64,000 nt of DNA. Origin: Delphinus delphis. Taxonomy: Eukaryota; Chordata; Mammalia; Artiodactyla; Delphinidae. Below the pieces are notes generated by a model, which was given only the letters and a program-made list of their open reading frames with translations, did no database searches and was not told the DNA's origin. A program made the position numbers and the translations under genes. Shown one piece after another: positions 12,030 to 22,353 of this stretch (position 1 is its first letter; each line of letters begins with the position of its first letter). The stretch lies in assembly GCF_949987515.2 (NCBI RefSeq), contig NC_082700.1, positions 35,861,380-35,925,379 of the forward strand, written 5' to 3'.

Positions 12030-12555
12030 CTCACATATTTACCTTTTTTGTATGTGAGAGAACTTTTAAGTTCTCCTCTCTAAGCAAATTTCAATTATAT
12101 AATATAATGTTAGCAATTATAGTCTCCATGTGATACATTAGATCATAGAACTTACTCATCTAATAATTGAAAGTTTGTACCCTTTTACCAACCTCTCCTT
12201 GTTTCCACTACCCTCCAGCCCCAGGGAATCACTTTTGTATTCTCTGTTGCTAAGAGTTTGATTTTTTTGTCGATTCCACATATGTGACACACGCAGTATT
12301 TGTCTTCCTTTCACTTACCATAATGCCTTCAAAGTCCATTCATGTTGTCACAAATGACAGGATTTCCTTCTTCTCAAAGACTGAATAATATTACACTGTA
12401 TACGTATATATATAAACATACATATATTTGTATATGTATCACATTTTCTTTATCCATTTATCAGATAATAGACACTTTGTTTCTATACCTTGGCTATTAT
12501 GAATAATGCTGCTATGTGAGTAATACATGTGAGTAATGAGTACAGATAACACTTA

Positions 12556-12650
12556 GAGATAACTAACAAGTGTCCTGTGAATATATACCCAGAAGTGGAA
12601 TTGAGATAATTATCAAATGTCCTGTGAATATATACCCAGAAGTGGAATTG
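12556..12650. repeat. 47-bp tandem duplication inside old L1
   Basis: 12556-12602 and 12603-12650 are two adjacent copies of one L1 ORF2 segment. Both contain 'tgtcctgtgaatatatac' and 'ccagaagtggaatt'. The first 16 bases of the unit differ by a few substitutions. Normal L1 has this segment once. Confidence 0.92.
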
Positions 12651-13129
12651 CTGGATCATATGGTAGTAATTATTTGAGGAAACTCCATACTGTTTTCCAT
12701 AGTGATTGTACCAGTTTACATTCCCACCAAGAGTGTACAAAGGTTCCCTTCTCTCCAAAAGCTTGCCAACACTTGTTATCTCATCATTTTGATCATAGCC
12801 ATCCTAACAGATATGAAGTGATAACTCATTGTGGTTTTAACATATATTTCCTTGATGATTTGTGATTTTAAGCACCATTTCATGTAACTGTTGTCCATTT
12901 GGATGTTTTCTTTAGAAAAGTGCCTGTTCAGATCCTTTGCCAGTTTTTAAATTAGGTTATTTATGTTTTGTTTTTGAGTTATATGAGTTCCTTATATAAT
13001 TTGGATATTAATCCCTTATAGGATATGTAAGTTACAAATATTTTCTCCTATTTTATAGGTTGCCTTTTCGTTTTGTTGATAGTTTCCCTTGTTGTGCAGA
13101 AGCTTTTTAATTTGATGTAGTCCCACTTG

Positions 13130-13172
13130 TTTTTTTGTTGTTGTTGTTGTTGTTTGTTTGTTTTTGTTGTCA
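13130..13172. repeat. T-rich (TTG)n stretch
   Basis: About seven TTG units flanked by T-runs and TTTG units, within the reversed L1 and corresponding to an A-rich/CAA stretch on the L1 strand. Confidence 0.85.
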
Positions 13173-13839
13173 TTGCTTTGAGTGTCAAATCAAAAATATT
13201 ATTGCCAAGACCAATGTTAGGAGCTTACTGCCCATGTTTTTTCTTCTAGAAGTTTTACAGTTTCAGGTCTTAAATTTAAGTCTTTATTCCATTTTGAGTT
13301 AATTTTTGTTTATAGTGTAAGATAAAAGTTCAGTTACATTTTTTTAGCATGTGGGTATCCAGTTTTCCAACACTATTTCTTGAAGAGATTGTCTTTTCCT
13401 CATTATATATGCTTGGCTCCTCTGCTGTAAATTAATTGACCATATATGTGGGTTTATTTCTGGACTCTCTATTCTGTGCCATTGATTTTCTGTCTGTTTT
13501 TATACCAATACCATACATTCTGATTACTATAGCTTTGTAGTATGATTTTAAATAAGGAAGTGTAATGCTACCATCTTTGTTCTTCTTTTCAAGATTGCTT
13601 TGACTATTCAGAGGGCCTTTGTGGGTCCATACAGTTTTGAATTTTTTTTCTTTAAAGACATTACTATGCCTACTAATAGATTAGCCATGAAATATGTTTG
13701 ACTATTTAAAACATTGTTTCTGAGAATATGATCACAGGTATAATTTTCCATATAGGCCTGGTAAATTCCTGTAGAGAAAACTCTATTCTGTTGTTTCAAA
13801 CTGCACTCTTCACTCAGCTATCTTGTAAAAACATGACTA

Positions 13840-14195
13840 TTAGCTATCTAATGCTAGATTATAAACTACCCCAAACAAATATTTATTATATCACATAGTT
13901 TCTAAAGTTCAGGAATCTAGGATTGGCTTGCCTAGGTGGTCCTGGCTCAGGGTCTCTCATGAAGTATCTGTTAAGTTGTGGTTACAGGCTCTTGCTCTGA
14001 ATTTGTTCAGGCTGGAGATTCCTCTTCCAACCTCACTCACTTGGCTATTGATGAGAGGTTTCAATTCCATGCCTGTCTATGAGCCTCTCCATACAGCTTC
14101 TTATGACATGACTTCAATTTTTCTGAGAGATGCAAGACAGAGAGAGTGTGTGTTGAAGAAGCCATTCTTTTTTACAGTTACAGATATTCCAAAGT
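13840..14195. other. Unclassified ancient interspersed repeat
   Basis: The sequence has the look of a shared mammalian repeat: 'aaactaccccaaacaaatatttattatatcacatagtttc', 'ggtggtcctggctcagggtctctcatgaag', then a GA-rich 'caagacagagagagtgtg'. I recall this text from many mammalian loci but cannot assign a family with confidence. The 89-codon frame across it is not conserved-looking coding sequence. Confidence 0.4.
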
Positions 14196-14209
14196 AAAAA
14201 GGCATAGTT

Positions 14210-14880
14210 TTTTTTTTTTTTTAAATAACTGTTGAAGAAAAAGCAGAGCTGAAGAGTAGTTAAAGAGGTACAAGCAGATTTTATTCAGGACTACTACAAT
14301 GGGGAAAAAGAGACTTCAGTATAGACTGGGTTCAATTTAATACACAGCATGGGCAAGTAGGAATTTATAACCAAGAGACAGAATTCTCAATTCAATTTTT
14401 CATTGAATGAAAAATTGCTGAAAATACATCAGGGGTACAGGGGTTCTGGTCAAACCGACCTAACAGGATTATGGGTGAAGACAGGCCAGGGTGATCAGAC
14501 ATCACCTGGGAGATGGTGGAAGATGAAGATCAGATATCCAAGATGATCAGGTATGGAGGGTAGTGTTCTTGATAAACTGACATAGCAGGGTTCTTGTTAA
14601 AACTGAATTTTACAAGGAAGTACACAGATTGGCCTAAGAGAAGTTTCAGGAGCCTCACTAAAGTTTGGTCAAGCAAAAAACCTTTGTCATACCTAATCTT
14701 GAACTCACATTCCATCACTTCTGCCATATGTTATTGGTCCACACAGACCAACCCTCGTACAATGTGGGAAACGGTTGCAAAAGATGGTAAATACCAGGAC
14801 GTGGGGATCATTGTGAGGCATCTTAAAGGCTGCCTAGCACATGCTCCTTACTTATCAACAGCCCAATGAGCATACAGTGA
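14210..14880 (-). mobile_element. LTR-like endogenous retroviral element, reversed
   Basis: The plus strand carries 'agcagattttattcagga', which reads as a polyadenylation-type 'tcctgaataaaatctgc' on the minus strand. The mixed-composition body (caggggtacaggggttctgg, gacaggccagggtgatcag, gatcagatatccaagatg) is typical of LTRs rather than of the AT-rich surroundings. The family is not assigned and the boundaries are approximate. No internal viral gene is seen. Confidence 0.45.
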
Positions 14881-17239
14881 TTTGGGGGAATGAGAATTGG
14901 TTAAATATGTACTTTTGGAAACAAATTTTAAAATTCAATGTAAGTTGCCTACCACCATAACATCACCTTTGTTTATGAAAAGCAGAGTATGTGTGCATTA
15001 AAAATTCTTCTAAACGGTGATAAGTACTTTTAAAAGTAGAAAGGAATATTTCAAATTTTGTAAGAAGAAAGATCATAAAATGAAGGACTTCTGGATTATG
15101 ACAGATTTTAGACAAAAATCACTAGTAGCATGTATTTAAGTTCAAAATTTTCTTTTGATAGTTGTAACATTGTATATTTAGAAGTTCACTCAATTTAATA
15201 AAATCCAAAATATATTTTCAAATAAATGACATCTAGTATATAATATTATAAACATTTTTATTCAATGTATAAAACCAATGAACACAAAAGATGAATCATC
15301 TTTATATGGGGGGTATTTTTCTGTTTGTTTTGGGTTTCTTAGAAATGGGATTCAAATAAAAGTTGAACTGAGATGTCATTTTTAATTAATCTTCCTGTAA
15401 GAAACACAGGTTTTCTTTATTTCTCCAATGGCTATGTAAAGCATTCATATTTATTTTTCTACATTCTTTTTTCCTATACTGAAAACTAAAAATTTAACTC
15501 ATTTTCTTTCAACCTTTCTTTCTTTAAATAAATGTCTTTCAGGCTCTAAGTTTATGTCAAATCCTACTTTACCATCAAAACACAAGTTTTTTTTTTGTTG
15601 TTGTTGTTCAGTGAATTCTGCTGAGAATACATCTTTTCACAGAGGAGATGGTTAAGATAAATTTATGGTTTTTTATGGTTTATTTCAAAGTTAATTTCAG
15701 TAATATCTGATTTGAAGGAGAGGGAGGGAAGAGCATTTGCATGTGAAGTGAAAAGTGTGAAGGGGCATAAACAAACAGAACCCATGAGGGAAACTGGAGC
15801 TTCTCTTATTCTCTGACCCTTTATGGACCTGCAAAATAACAGTGTGTCGGGGAAGCCAGTATGTTTTTTTCCTAGCCCAGGAGTTGGAGAAGGGGAGTAT
15901 GGACCAACAGCTACCCCGCAGTTGGAAAATGTTTGCCCAGGATTCAGAAACCTGAAGTTTGAGTTGCTGAGACCCGGTGAGACAGTAGTAGATCAGTGAC
16001 AGCATAAATGCTCTGTAATAGCAGCTGGTGCTTTGTGCTCAGTTTCTAAGCATAAAAAGGATATGGCTACTGCTTCTTAGTTGCTTGACTGCTGCCCTGC
16101 AAATTGTGTGCAAAATATTTCCTGTGGCTGAAACTAACTTAGAACTATATGCCCTTTTGGGAAATTTAGTTGTACTTTAGCTAAATTGATATACTACAAT
16201 CCACTAAGGTTTATCTACCATCAATTTGGCATCAATATACACCATTTAACCATGCTTAAATTCAAATTAAGGCAATAGCATGATGCAATCTTTCTTGCAC
16301 AATTGAAAACATACCAATCAGAGTATACCCTCAAAAAATAATACACCGTTTCTTTATCTTTATAGAAGTTTATTATTGCTGATTCACATTCCCCTTTTAA
16401 TAACCTCAAAGTATTTACTGAAATACACAATTCAGTACTGTTAAGATACATTGTTATATGGCATGAGATTGAGAGATGGGATAAAAATTTGCAAAATATA
16501 TTTACAAATAAACTCATATCAAAATAAGGAATAAATTACTAATTACCATTTTGAGTCCTTGAGTCTGGAACTAGTGTGGCCATAGCTGGTATTTATGACT
16601 ACTTTCTTTTACTACCCATTTCATATTTTCTTTGGCAAAAAGAAAAAAAAATATGCTTTTCAGATGCTCATGCTTCTTTGCCTGGTAGAGTGACTCAGAC
16701 TTTGAATCTACGGATATTTCAAGTGCAAGTAACTTAAAGACTACACTTTGAGAGTACCTGATTGATGAATTTCTTCCATGGTACACAGTAAGTCAGGCTT
16801 GTAAACCCAGGGAGTGCACTGTCTTCTGAGAGAGCCCAGAGAAGTATCAAAACAATAAAAAAACAAGAATATGCCATATTTTTTTCAACTCAAATGTCAT
16901 TTTCACATAAATAACTAAACTATTGCCTAATTCAGATAAAGTATATTGTTCATTTGTTTATCCCATGACTTGTAGAAACTATAGCACAACCTTGGCATTT
17001 CTTTTTATATTCCTACCGATTTGGGAGATAAATCCCCATGCAAATTGTCATCTACACTTAGAGTATAAGTAAGGGCAAGGGAAGATCTGTTATCCCACAT
17101 TGCCAAGTAGATGTTACTTGATATCTTAAAGTTTCACTTCTAATTACCAGTCTCCTTTCAAGAGTCAAATTTGTGCCTCACAAAATTATAAACTCAATGT
17201 CATGATTGTTTTCAAATAGTTGAAACTGAATTTTGCATA
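14881..17239. other. Unannotated sequence
   Basis: No repeat or gene was recognised. The segment 15700-16010 is less AT-rich and holds a 102-codon minus-strand frame with no recognisable domain. I do not call it a gene. Confidence 0.4.
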
Positions 17240-17706
17240 AAGTACTCACTAAGTAAACAAATTGTCAAAAAATTGTCAAAAAATGTCAAAAAGAAATGCA
17301 CGAGTTTGCAAATAAGAAAATAATTTACTTGAGACCTTAAGCATTGCAATTCCATAGACACAGATTCTGGTAAAGTCAAAAGAGTGTTGCAGGGAAAAGA
17401 AAGAGTCAGGGACTTATAAAGACAAAAAGTCAAGAGGTTGTTAAGAAGTTGCCTGGCAAGAATTTTGGTTGACTCTGACACAGTCAGAAAATATTTGTCC
17501 TTAAGGAATCAGGAGCTATTTTAGGGTAGGGGTCTGATAAGTAGATAAGGTGTCATGAGTTTCTGGCAGGTGTTCTGGATGACTTCATCAGATCAAAAGG
17601 TTGGATTCCATCCAGGCCAAGAGAGGTGTACGCTACACTTCCTCAATGGCTTCTCAGCTCCATCTTAGTTAACAATACTGAATCCATTCTGATTTTCCTT
17701 TCACAA
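17240..17706 (-). mobile_element. LTR-like element, reversed, related to 52661-53632
   Basis: Read on the minus strand it begins 'tgtgaaaggaaaatcag' and carries 'gaagccattgaggaagtgt', 'catccagaacacctgcc', 'ccctaccctaaaatag' and 'ccttaaggacaaatatttt'. The same blocks occur in order in the plus-strand element at 52661-53632. Starting with TG and lacking any coding, it is best read as a solo LTR. A near-tandem 'ttgtcaaaaaa' triplication sits at its plus-strand left edge (17260-17293). Confidence 0.65.
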
Positions 17707-17873
17707 AATCTATGTCTTAAGTGCTAAAGAAGTTAAAGGAGGAAGGAAGTCACAGGGGCTGAGGGATTCAGGATAGGCATTTTTCTCCAACAAACAGATG
17801 AAACAACTCTATTATTTCTGACAAGTGCTGCTAGTATTAAGAAGACTGCTCTCTATCAAAAATTTGCCTTTGT

Positions 17874-18060
17874 GGGCTTCCCTGGTGGTGCAGTGGTTGA
17901 GAGTCCACCTGCAGATGCAGGGAACACGGGCTCGTGCCCCTGTCCGGGAAGATCCCACATGCCGCGGAGCGGCTGGGCCCCTGAGCCATGGCCGCTGAGC
18001 CTGCGCGTCCAGAGCCTGTGCTCCGCAACAGGAGAGGCCACAGCAGTGAGAGGCCCGCGT

Positions 18061-18091
<31 letters not shown>
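17874..18091 (+). mobile_element. CHR-type cetacean SINE, copy 4
   Basis: Full structure: 'gggcttccctggtggtgcag' head, 'gggctcgtgcccctg' B-box region with one change, 'gaggcccgcgtacagc' end and a tail of about 26 A. Imperfect target duplication 'aaaaatttgcctttgt' (17858-17873) against 'aaaaattgtctttgt' (18087-18101). Confidence 0.95.
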
Positions 18092-18101
18092 TTGTCTTTG
18101 T

Positions 18102-19719
18102 TGGTAATCTGCATTTCTCTTCTGGTACTAAGATTTTCTCTTTATCCTTGAAGTTTCATAGTTATTATGGGATGTTTGGCATAAACATATTTTTTAATTT
18201 ATTGTTCTTGGTATTCGGCCTGTGCTATTTTGTCCTGAGGAGTCTCTGGGAAATCTAAGTAATGACTTATTTAACTCTACCATCGTTTCTTAAAGTTCCT
18301 TTCAAAATTATTAACATATGTTTAGATCTGTCAATATAGTTTAAAAATCTGTAAACAAAAGCGCATTTTTTTCTGTCTGCTTTTGCCCTGGGGAATAGTC
18401 TGTTGAAGTGTAATATTTTGTGTGCCTTTTAACTTGTAAGAACCAAACACTGACCATCATCATCAGCCTCAAAATCCAAAGTAGCACAGCCTGGTCACCT
18501 TCCTCTAAGGTGACTCCCTCACCTTTCTTTTTAAGTTTCTAGTCAAAAGAGATAATTACCTTGTTTTTCCGATATTCTACAACTTTTCTTTCTACTGTTA
18601 TGTTTTCTTTATTATTGTTGCATTTTGGGAACAGAGAGAATTCACCAGAGAGTGATCTTATTCTGCCATCTGAGCCAGAAGCCATTAAATCATCTTCAAA
18701 TCCTGCATTTATTCGTTTCTTCCCTTTAAAATAGATGTTTCTTATTTTTTGCATTTCTCATTTTTCTTTTTCTTTTCCATTTTTCTTTCCTTTAAAAGTC
18801 TCTCATTAAAATCTAAACCTTCACTGACATATTTTAAGCTTACATTTTTGCATATTTCCCATTCTGATGCATTTCCTATATATTTATGCAATATAACCCT
18901 ATACATGTTATTGTGATTAGTATGTGATTAGTATGTATTATGTTTGATGATATCTCTGAGGATGCATAGTTCTATTTGCTTAGAGTAGAAATGAGAGTTG
19001 AGAGTGTTTGAGAAAAAATATACAAGTTTTAAATGTTTAAGGTAATAAACATGCTGTATGAAATGTAGCACAAAGAACAGTGCAAATCATAAATATTAAA
19101 AAGAGCACAGCATCCCATGTCAAATCCTAACCATATCCTCTCTGAGGAGTCAAACCCAGAGTAAAAAAATTTAAAAATCAAAGAAAATGCTGTTTGAACA
19201 ATTTACTAGCTAATGACAGAATTGTATAAACATAAATTTGAAAAGAGTCAAAAATAGAGTGAAGAAGTGGAGCAAACAGAGAAACCTGTGGAAAATTAAT
19301 TCCCAGAACTAGAATGTTCAAACACGATAATAGTATTAGGCAAGCAAAGAGAAATGTGTGTCATCCTGGACAAGAAAAGAAATATGCAAATGTAATCTTC
19401 ACTCAGGAGTCTGCATATTAACAAGCTCAGCCTAGCAACTAATCAGTCTCTAATATCCCAATGCCTTGTCTCCTGCTATGGTAGTAATGACCTACATCAA
19501 GATGTTTTACTGAGATATACATACGTAAATAGAAACATTTTGGGCAATTGTTTTAGGACACAAAGGTTTTTTTAAAAGACATAAAAGCACTAAATAATGT
19601 CTAAGAAGGGGTCTGGTTTCTAATCTTTTTTGTTTTCCCTTGAGAAATTAACAATATCTCTTTCTAACCTTCTGCCTTTCTTTCTCCCACATAAATAAGA
19701 GAAAAAACAAGACTGTAAT
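18102..19719. other. Unannotated AT-rich sequence
   Basis: Nothing recognised apart from short low-complexity runs. Confidence 0.4.
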
Positions 19720-20130
19720 GTCTTCTCTAGGAGATTTATCTGTCCGCAGGGAGAAGTGTAAAAGTTAATAAACAAAAACCTCAGCTAAAATAGTTTGAAG
19801 GCCAGAGGGGGGAAATCTCTTGCCCTACAATGAAAGCAGATCCCAACTGGAAGAAGGAAGATCTCCTCTCTTTGCCTGAGCTCAGCCAATGAGAGACTGT
19901 CACAACTCAGCCAATGAAAAGCCACTATACTTCAAACTCTCAATTCCTCCAAGGGACTCTTTGTTTACTATAGCCCTCCCAACTTCCTTTCCCTTCTTCT
20001 TCTCTTAGCGTGCAAGGACTTGTGGCACTCTGTGGTAGCAGACCTCAAATTGCAATTATTTGCTGATCTCGGGTAAAGCCATTTTTTTGCTGGAGAAATA
20101 ACCAGCATTCTACTTGTTTAAGGTCAACAG
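19720..20130 (+). mobile_element. Probable LTR
   Basis: A less AT-rich block with promoter-like features of an LTR: 'gctcagccaatgagag' and a second 'cagccaatgaaaag' (paired CCAAT motifs), a pyrimidine-rich stretch (19975-20005), and 'tgcaaggacttgtggcactc' with 'ctgatctcgggtaaagcc' beyond. The left part has 'ggccagagggggg'. It resembles ERV1-type LTRs, but the family and exact ends are not determined. Confidence 0.5.
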
Positions 20131-20289
20131 AAGTAAAAGCAAATAAACAAGAATATGTTAGTCACAAATCATGCCAACCCAGATGGAAGATAAAAATTAC
20201 CACCTTTTCTATATAAACTAGTAAAAAATGTACTCTAAATTTCCATGGAAAATATAAATGATGTGAAGACTAAATTACTTAAGTTGACA

Positions 20290-20611
20290 AGGTTGTACTG
20301 AGTACGTAATTTGTGCCAAATATTTGGGATAAATGAGTGTGCAAAACAAACACAGATGACTGTCTTTGGGGAGTTTACATTTTGGTAGAAGACAATTTAA
20401 CAATAAGCAAAATGACTATATGTTAAATACATGGTATATTAGAAGATGGTAAGGGCTATGAAAAAATAAACAAGTAGAAAAGGGAAGTCCTATTGGCAAT
20501 GCTTTACTGAGAAGATGGCATTTGACCAACTATTTGAAAAGATGAGGGAGTTGGATACAAGGATGCCTGAGTGGTAAGGGTTCCAGGCAGACAAAAACTG
20601 TTTTAAAGACC
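20290..20611 (+). mobile_element. L2 LINE fragment, left part
   Basis: L2 text in order: 'actgagtacgtaatttgtgcc', 'gatgactgtctttggggagtttac', 'ggtaagggctatg', 'cttactgagaagatggcatttgacc' and 'gggttccaggcagac'. It corresponds to the L2 3' segment and continues at 21085 after two later insertions. Confidence 0.75.
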
Positions 20612-20803
20612 TGAATTCAATCTTAAGTGTTCTTGCCACAAAAAAAGAGATAGTAATTATAAGATGTGATGAAGGTGTTAGTTAATCTTAAAATGGCAAT
20701 TTTTTGCAATTTATAGTTGTATCAAACCAAACCAATATGTATGTTTTAAACTTATACAGCATTGTATTTCAATTATACCTTAGTAAAACTGGGAAAATTA
20801 CAT
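20612..20803 (+). mobile_element. L1 3' end inserted in L2
   Basis: The text 'cttaagtgttcttgccacaaaaaaag', 'gatgtgatgaaggtgttag', 'cttatacagcattgtatttcaattatacc' and 'tagtaaaactggg' matches the terminal approximately 190 bases of older L1 elements. Confidence 0.75.
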
Positions 20804-20875
20804 TTAACAATATGGTGAAAGAAAAATGTTAGTGGGAAATGAAATCTGAAATACAATGGGGTTGATATCATTTGG

Positions 20876-21084
20876 GTAGTGTTTCTCCATCTCTACAATA
20901 TTGGATTGGATAACTCCTTGTTGCAGGGAGTCTGTCCTGTGCATTGTAAGATATTTAGCTTGTTCCTGGATCCTCCCCACTAATGCCAGCAGAACCCCCT
21001 ACCAATGGAATGATAATCAAGTTTGTCTCCAGATGTTGCTAAATGTCACTTGGGGGTAAAATAACCCGCACTTGAGAATCCACC
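20876..21084 (-). mobile_element. MER20 DNA transposon (hAT-Charlie type)
   Basis: The plus-strand text is the reverse of MER20: 'gtgtttctccatctctac', 'ggataactccttgttgcagg', 'ctgtcctgtgcattgtaagatatttagc', 'gtctccagatgttgctaaatgtc' and 'acttgagaatccac'. Length is about 209 bases, against about 219 for the family. Non-autonomous, with no coding capacity. Confidence 0.88.
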
Positions 21085-21450
21085 GAGACAGAGCCCTGTG
21101 GACCATTGTAAAAATGCCATAAAGACTCTTTATTTTATTCATAGTAAAATGGAGAATTACTGGAGGATTTTGAGCTCAAGGCTAATGTCTTAAAAGATCA
21201 TCCTGGCTACTGCCTTGAAAATAGGTTATAGGGCAGCAAGAGAAATGTGGGAATACCAGTTAGGAGGCTAGTGCAATGGTCCAGGCAAGGGATGAGGGCC
21301 CACCAAGTTCTCAGCAGTGGAGTGGTGAGCATGGGAGGAGCCAACATGATTTCCTAATAGTTGGATGTGGGTTATAGAGAAATTGAGAAGTCAAGACTGA
21401 CACAAATGTTTTGACCTGAGCAATTGGAAGGGTAGAAATAACATTAACTA
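21085..21450 (+). mobile_element. L2 LINE fragment, right part
   Basis: L2 resumes with 'gtggaccattgtaaaaatgcc', 'ggaggattttgagctcaagg', 'gatcatcctggctactgcc', 'ccagttaggaggctagtgc', 'aatggtccaggcaagg', 'gttggatgtgggttatagag' and 'gacctgagcaattggaag'. Compared with a full L2, some sequence between the left and right parts is missing. Confidence 0.82.
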
Positions 21451-22043
21451 TGATAGGCAAATAATAAAATTAGAAAGTACTATTGGGGCATTTTAATATT
21501 TCAACTATTTTTTTTTCATAAACTTGAGTCAGCACTACATAAATCTAAGGCTAGGATTTTTAGATATTACAAATATGCTGTCATTTGGAACCACAATAAA
21601 TATCCCTCATTACTCTTTTGTTCACTTGAAACCCACATCTCCATTGTTCTGCATAATGAAAATAATATATGTCAGTATCCTGAACAAAATGAAAGTACCT
21701 CCCTTTACATAATTTTCTTCGTATTAATTTCTTTATTTCAACCCTTCATAATAAATAGTTTTCACTAATAAAAATAACATTTCTTTTAAAACTAAAAGTA
21801 AACGTTGAGTAAATTGGACATATGTAGTAAATCAGCCAAGCAAACCTCTTAGTGAAACCAGAAAAACTTCTATAAAAACCACTATAAATACCCTTTAACC
21901 AAGCTTTGCCATTTATGAGGCTTAGAGAAAAATACTCCTTGTGAAGTCCACATTACATACTTCCTCTTTCTAGTAAAAAATTCTCTCTCAGATACTACCT
22001 TTCTATTCTTGTCTGCTTTTCACTGTACAGATGAACATATTTG
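21451..22043. other. Unannotated AT-rich sequence
   Basis: Nothing recognised. Confidence 0.4.
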
Positions 22044-22353
22044 CAAGGCAGGAATAGAGACGCAGACATAGAGAATGGACATGTAGACAAAGAGGGGGAA
22101 GGGGAGGGTGGGATGAATTGGGAAAATAGGATTGACATATATACACTACCATGTGTAAAATAGCTAGTGGGAAACTGTTGTATAGCACAGGGACCTCAGC
22201 TCGGTGCTCTGTGATGACCTAGATGGGTGGGATGGGGAGGTGGGAGGGAGATCCAAGAGAGAGGGTATATATGTATACATATAGCTGATTCACTTGGTTG
22301 TACAGCAGAAACTAACACAATATTGTAAAGTAATTATACTCCAATAAAAAAAA
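22044..22353 (+). mobile_element. 5'-truncated L1, 3'UTR only
   Basis: The sequence 'gcaggaatagagacgcagac', 'gaatggacatg', 'gtaaaatagctagtggg', 'agctgattcacttggttgtacagcagaaac' and 'attatactccaataaa' then an A-run is the 3'UTR and polyadenylation end of a cetartiodactyl L1. It is homologous to the 3'UTR of the large L1 at 57033-57420. The G-rich 22090-22125 block is a known L1 3'UTR polypurine feature. Confidence 0.9.

Larger units (their letters stand above)
12030..13655 (-). mobile_element. Old LINE-1 (L1MA-like), 3' part, reversed
   Basis: Read on the minus strand, this is the ORF2 C-terminal region followed by the 3'UTR. The plus-strand text has classic reversed-L1 blocks: 'ttctcctctctaagcaaatttc' (3'UTR), 'ctttatccatttatcag', 'cctgtgaatatatacccagaag', 'ggaaactccatactgttttcc', 'cattcccaccaagagtg', 'cccttgttgtgcagaagc' and 'cattttgagttaatttttg'. 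Stops and indels interrupt every frame, so no product is expected. It carries a (TTG)n stretch near 13137 and a 47-bp tandem duplication (see separate entry). The upstream part of ORF2 and all of ORF1 are missing, so it is 5'-truncated. Confidence 0.9.

Noticed and set aside
17837..18067. Protein-like frames in SINEs ending 'LHHQGSP'/'LRHQGSP' and repeated at many sites
   Set aside because: The same translated text recurs wherever a CHR SINE lies, in several frames and both strands. It is the SINE body itself, not a gene family.
19720..20130. Paired CCAAT motifs considered as a host-gene promoter
   Set aside because: They fit an LTR U3 and no downstream exon was seen.
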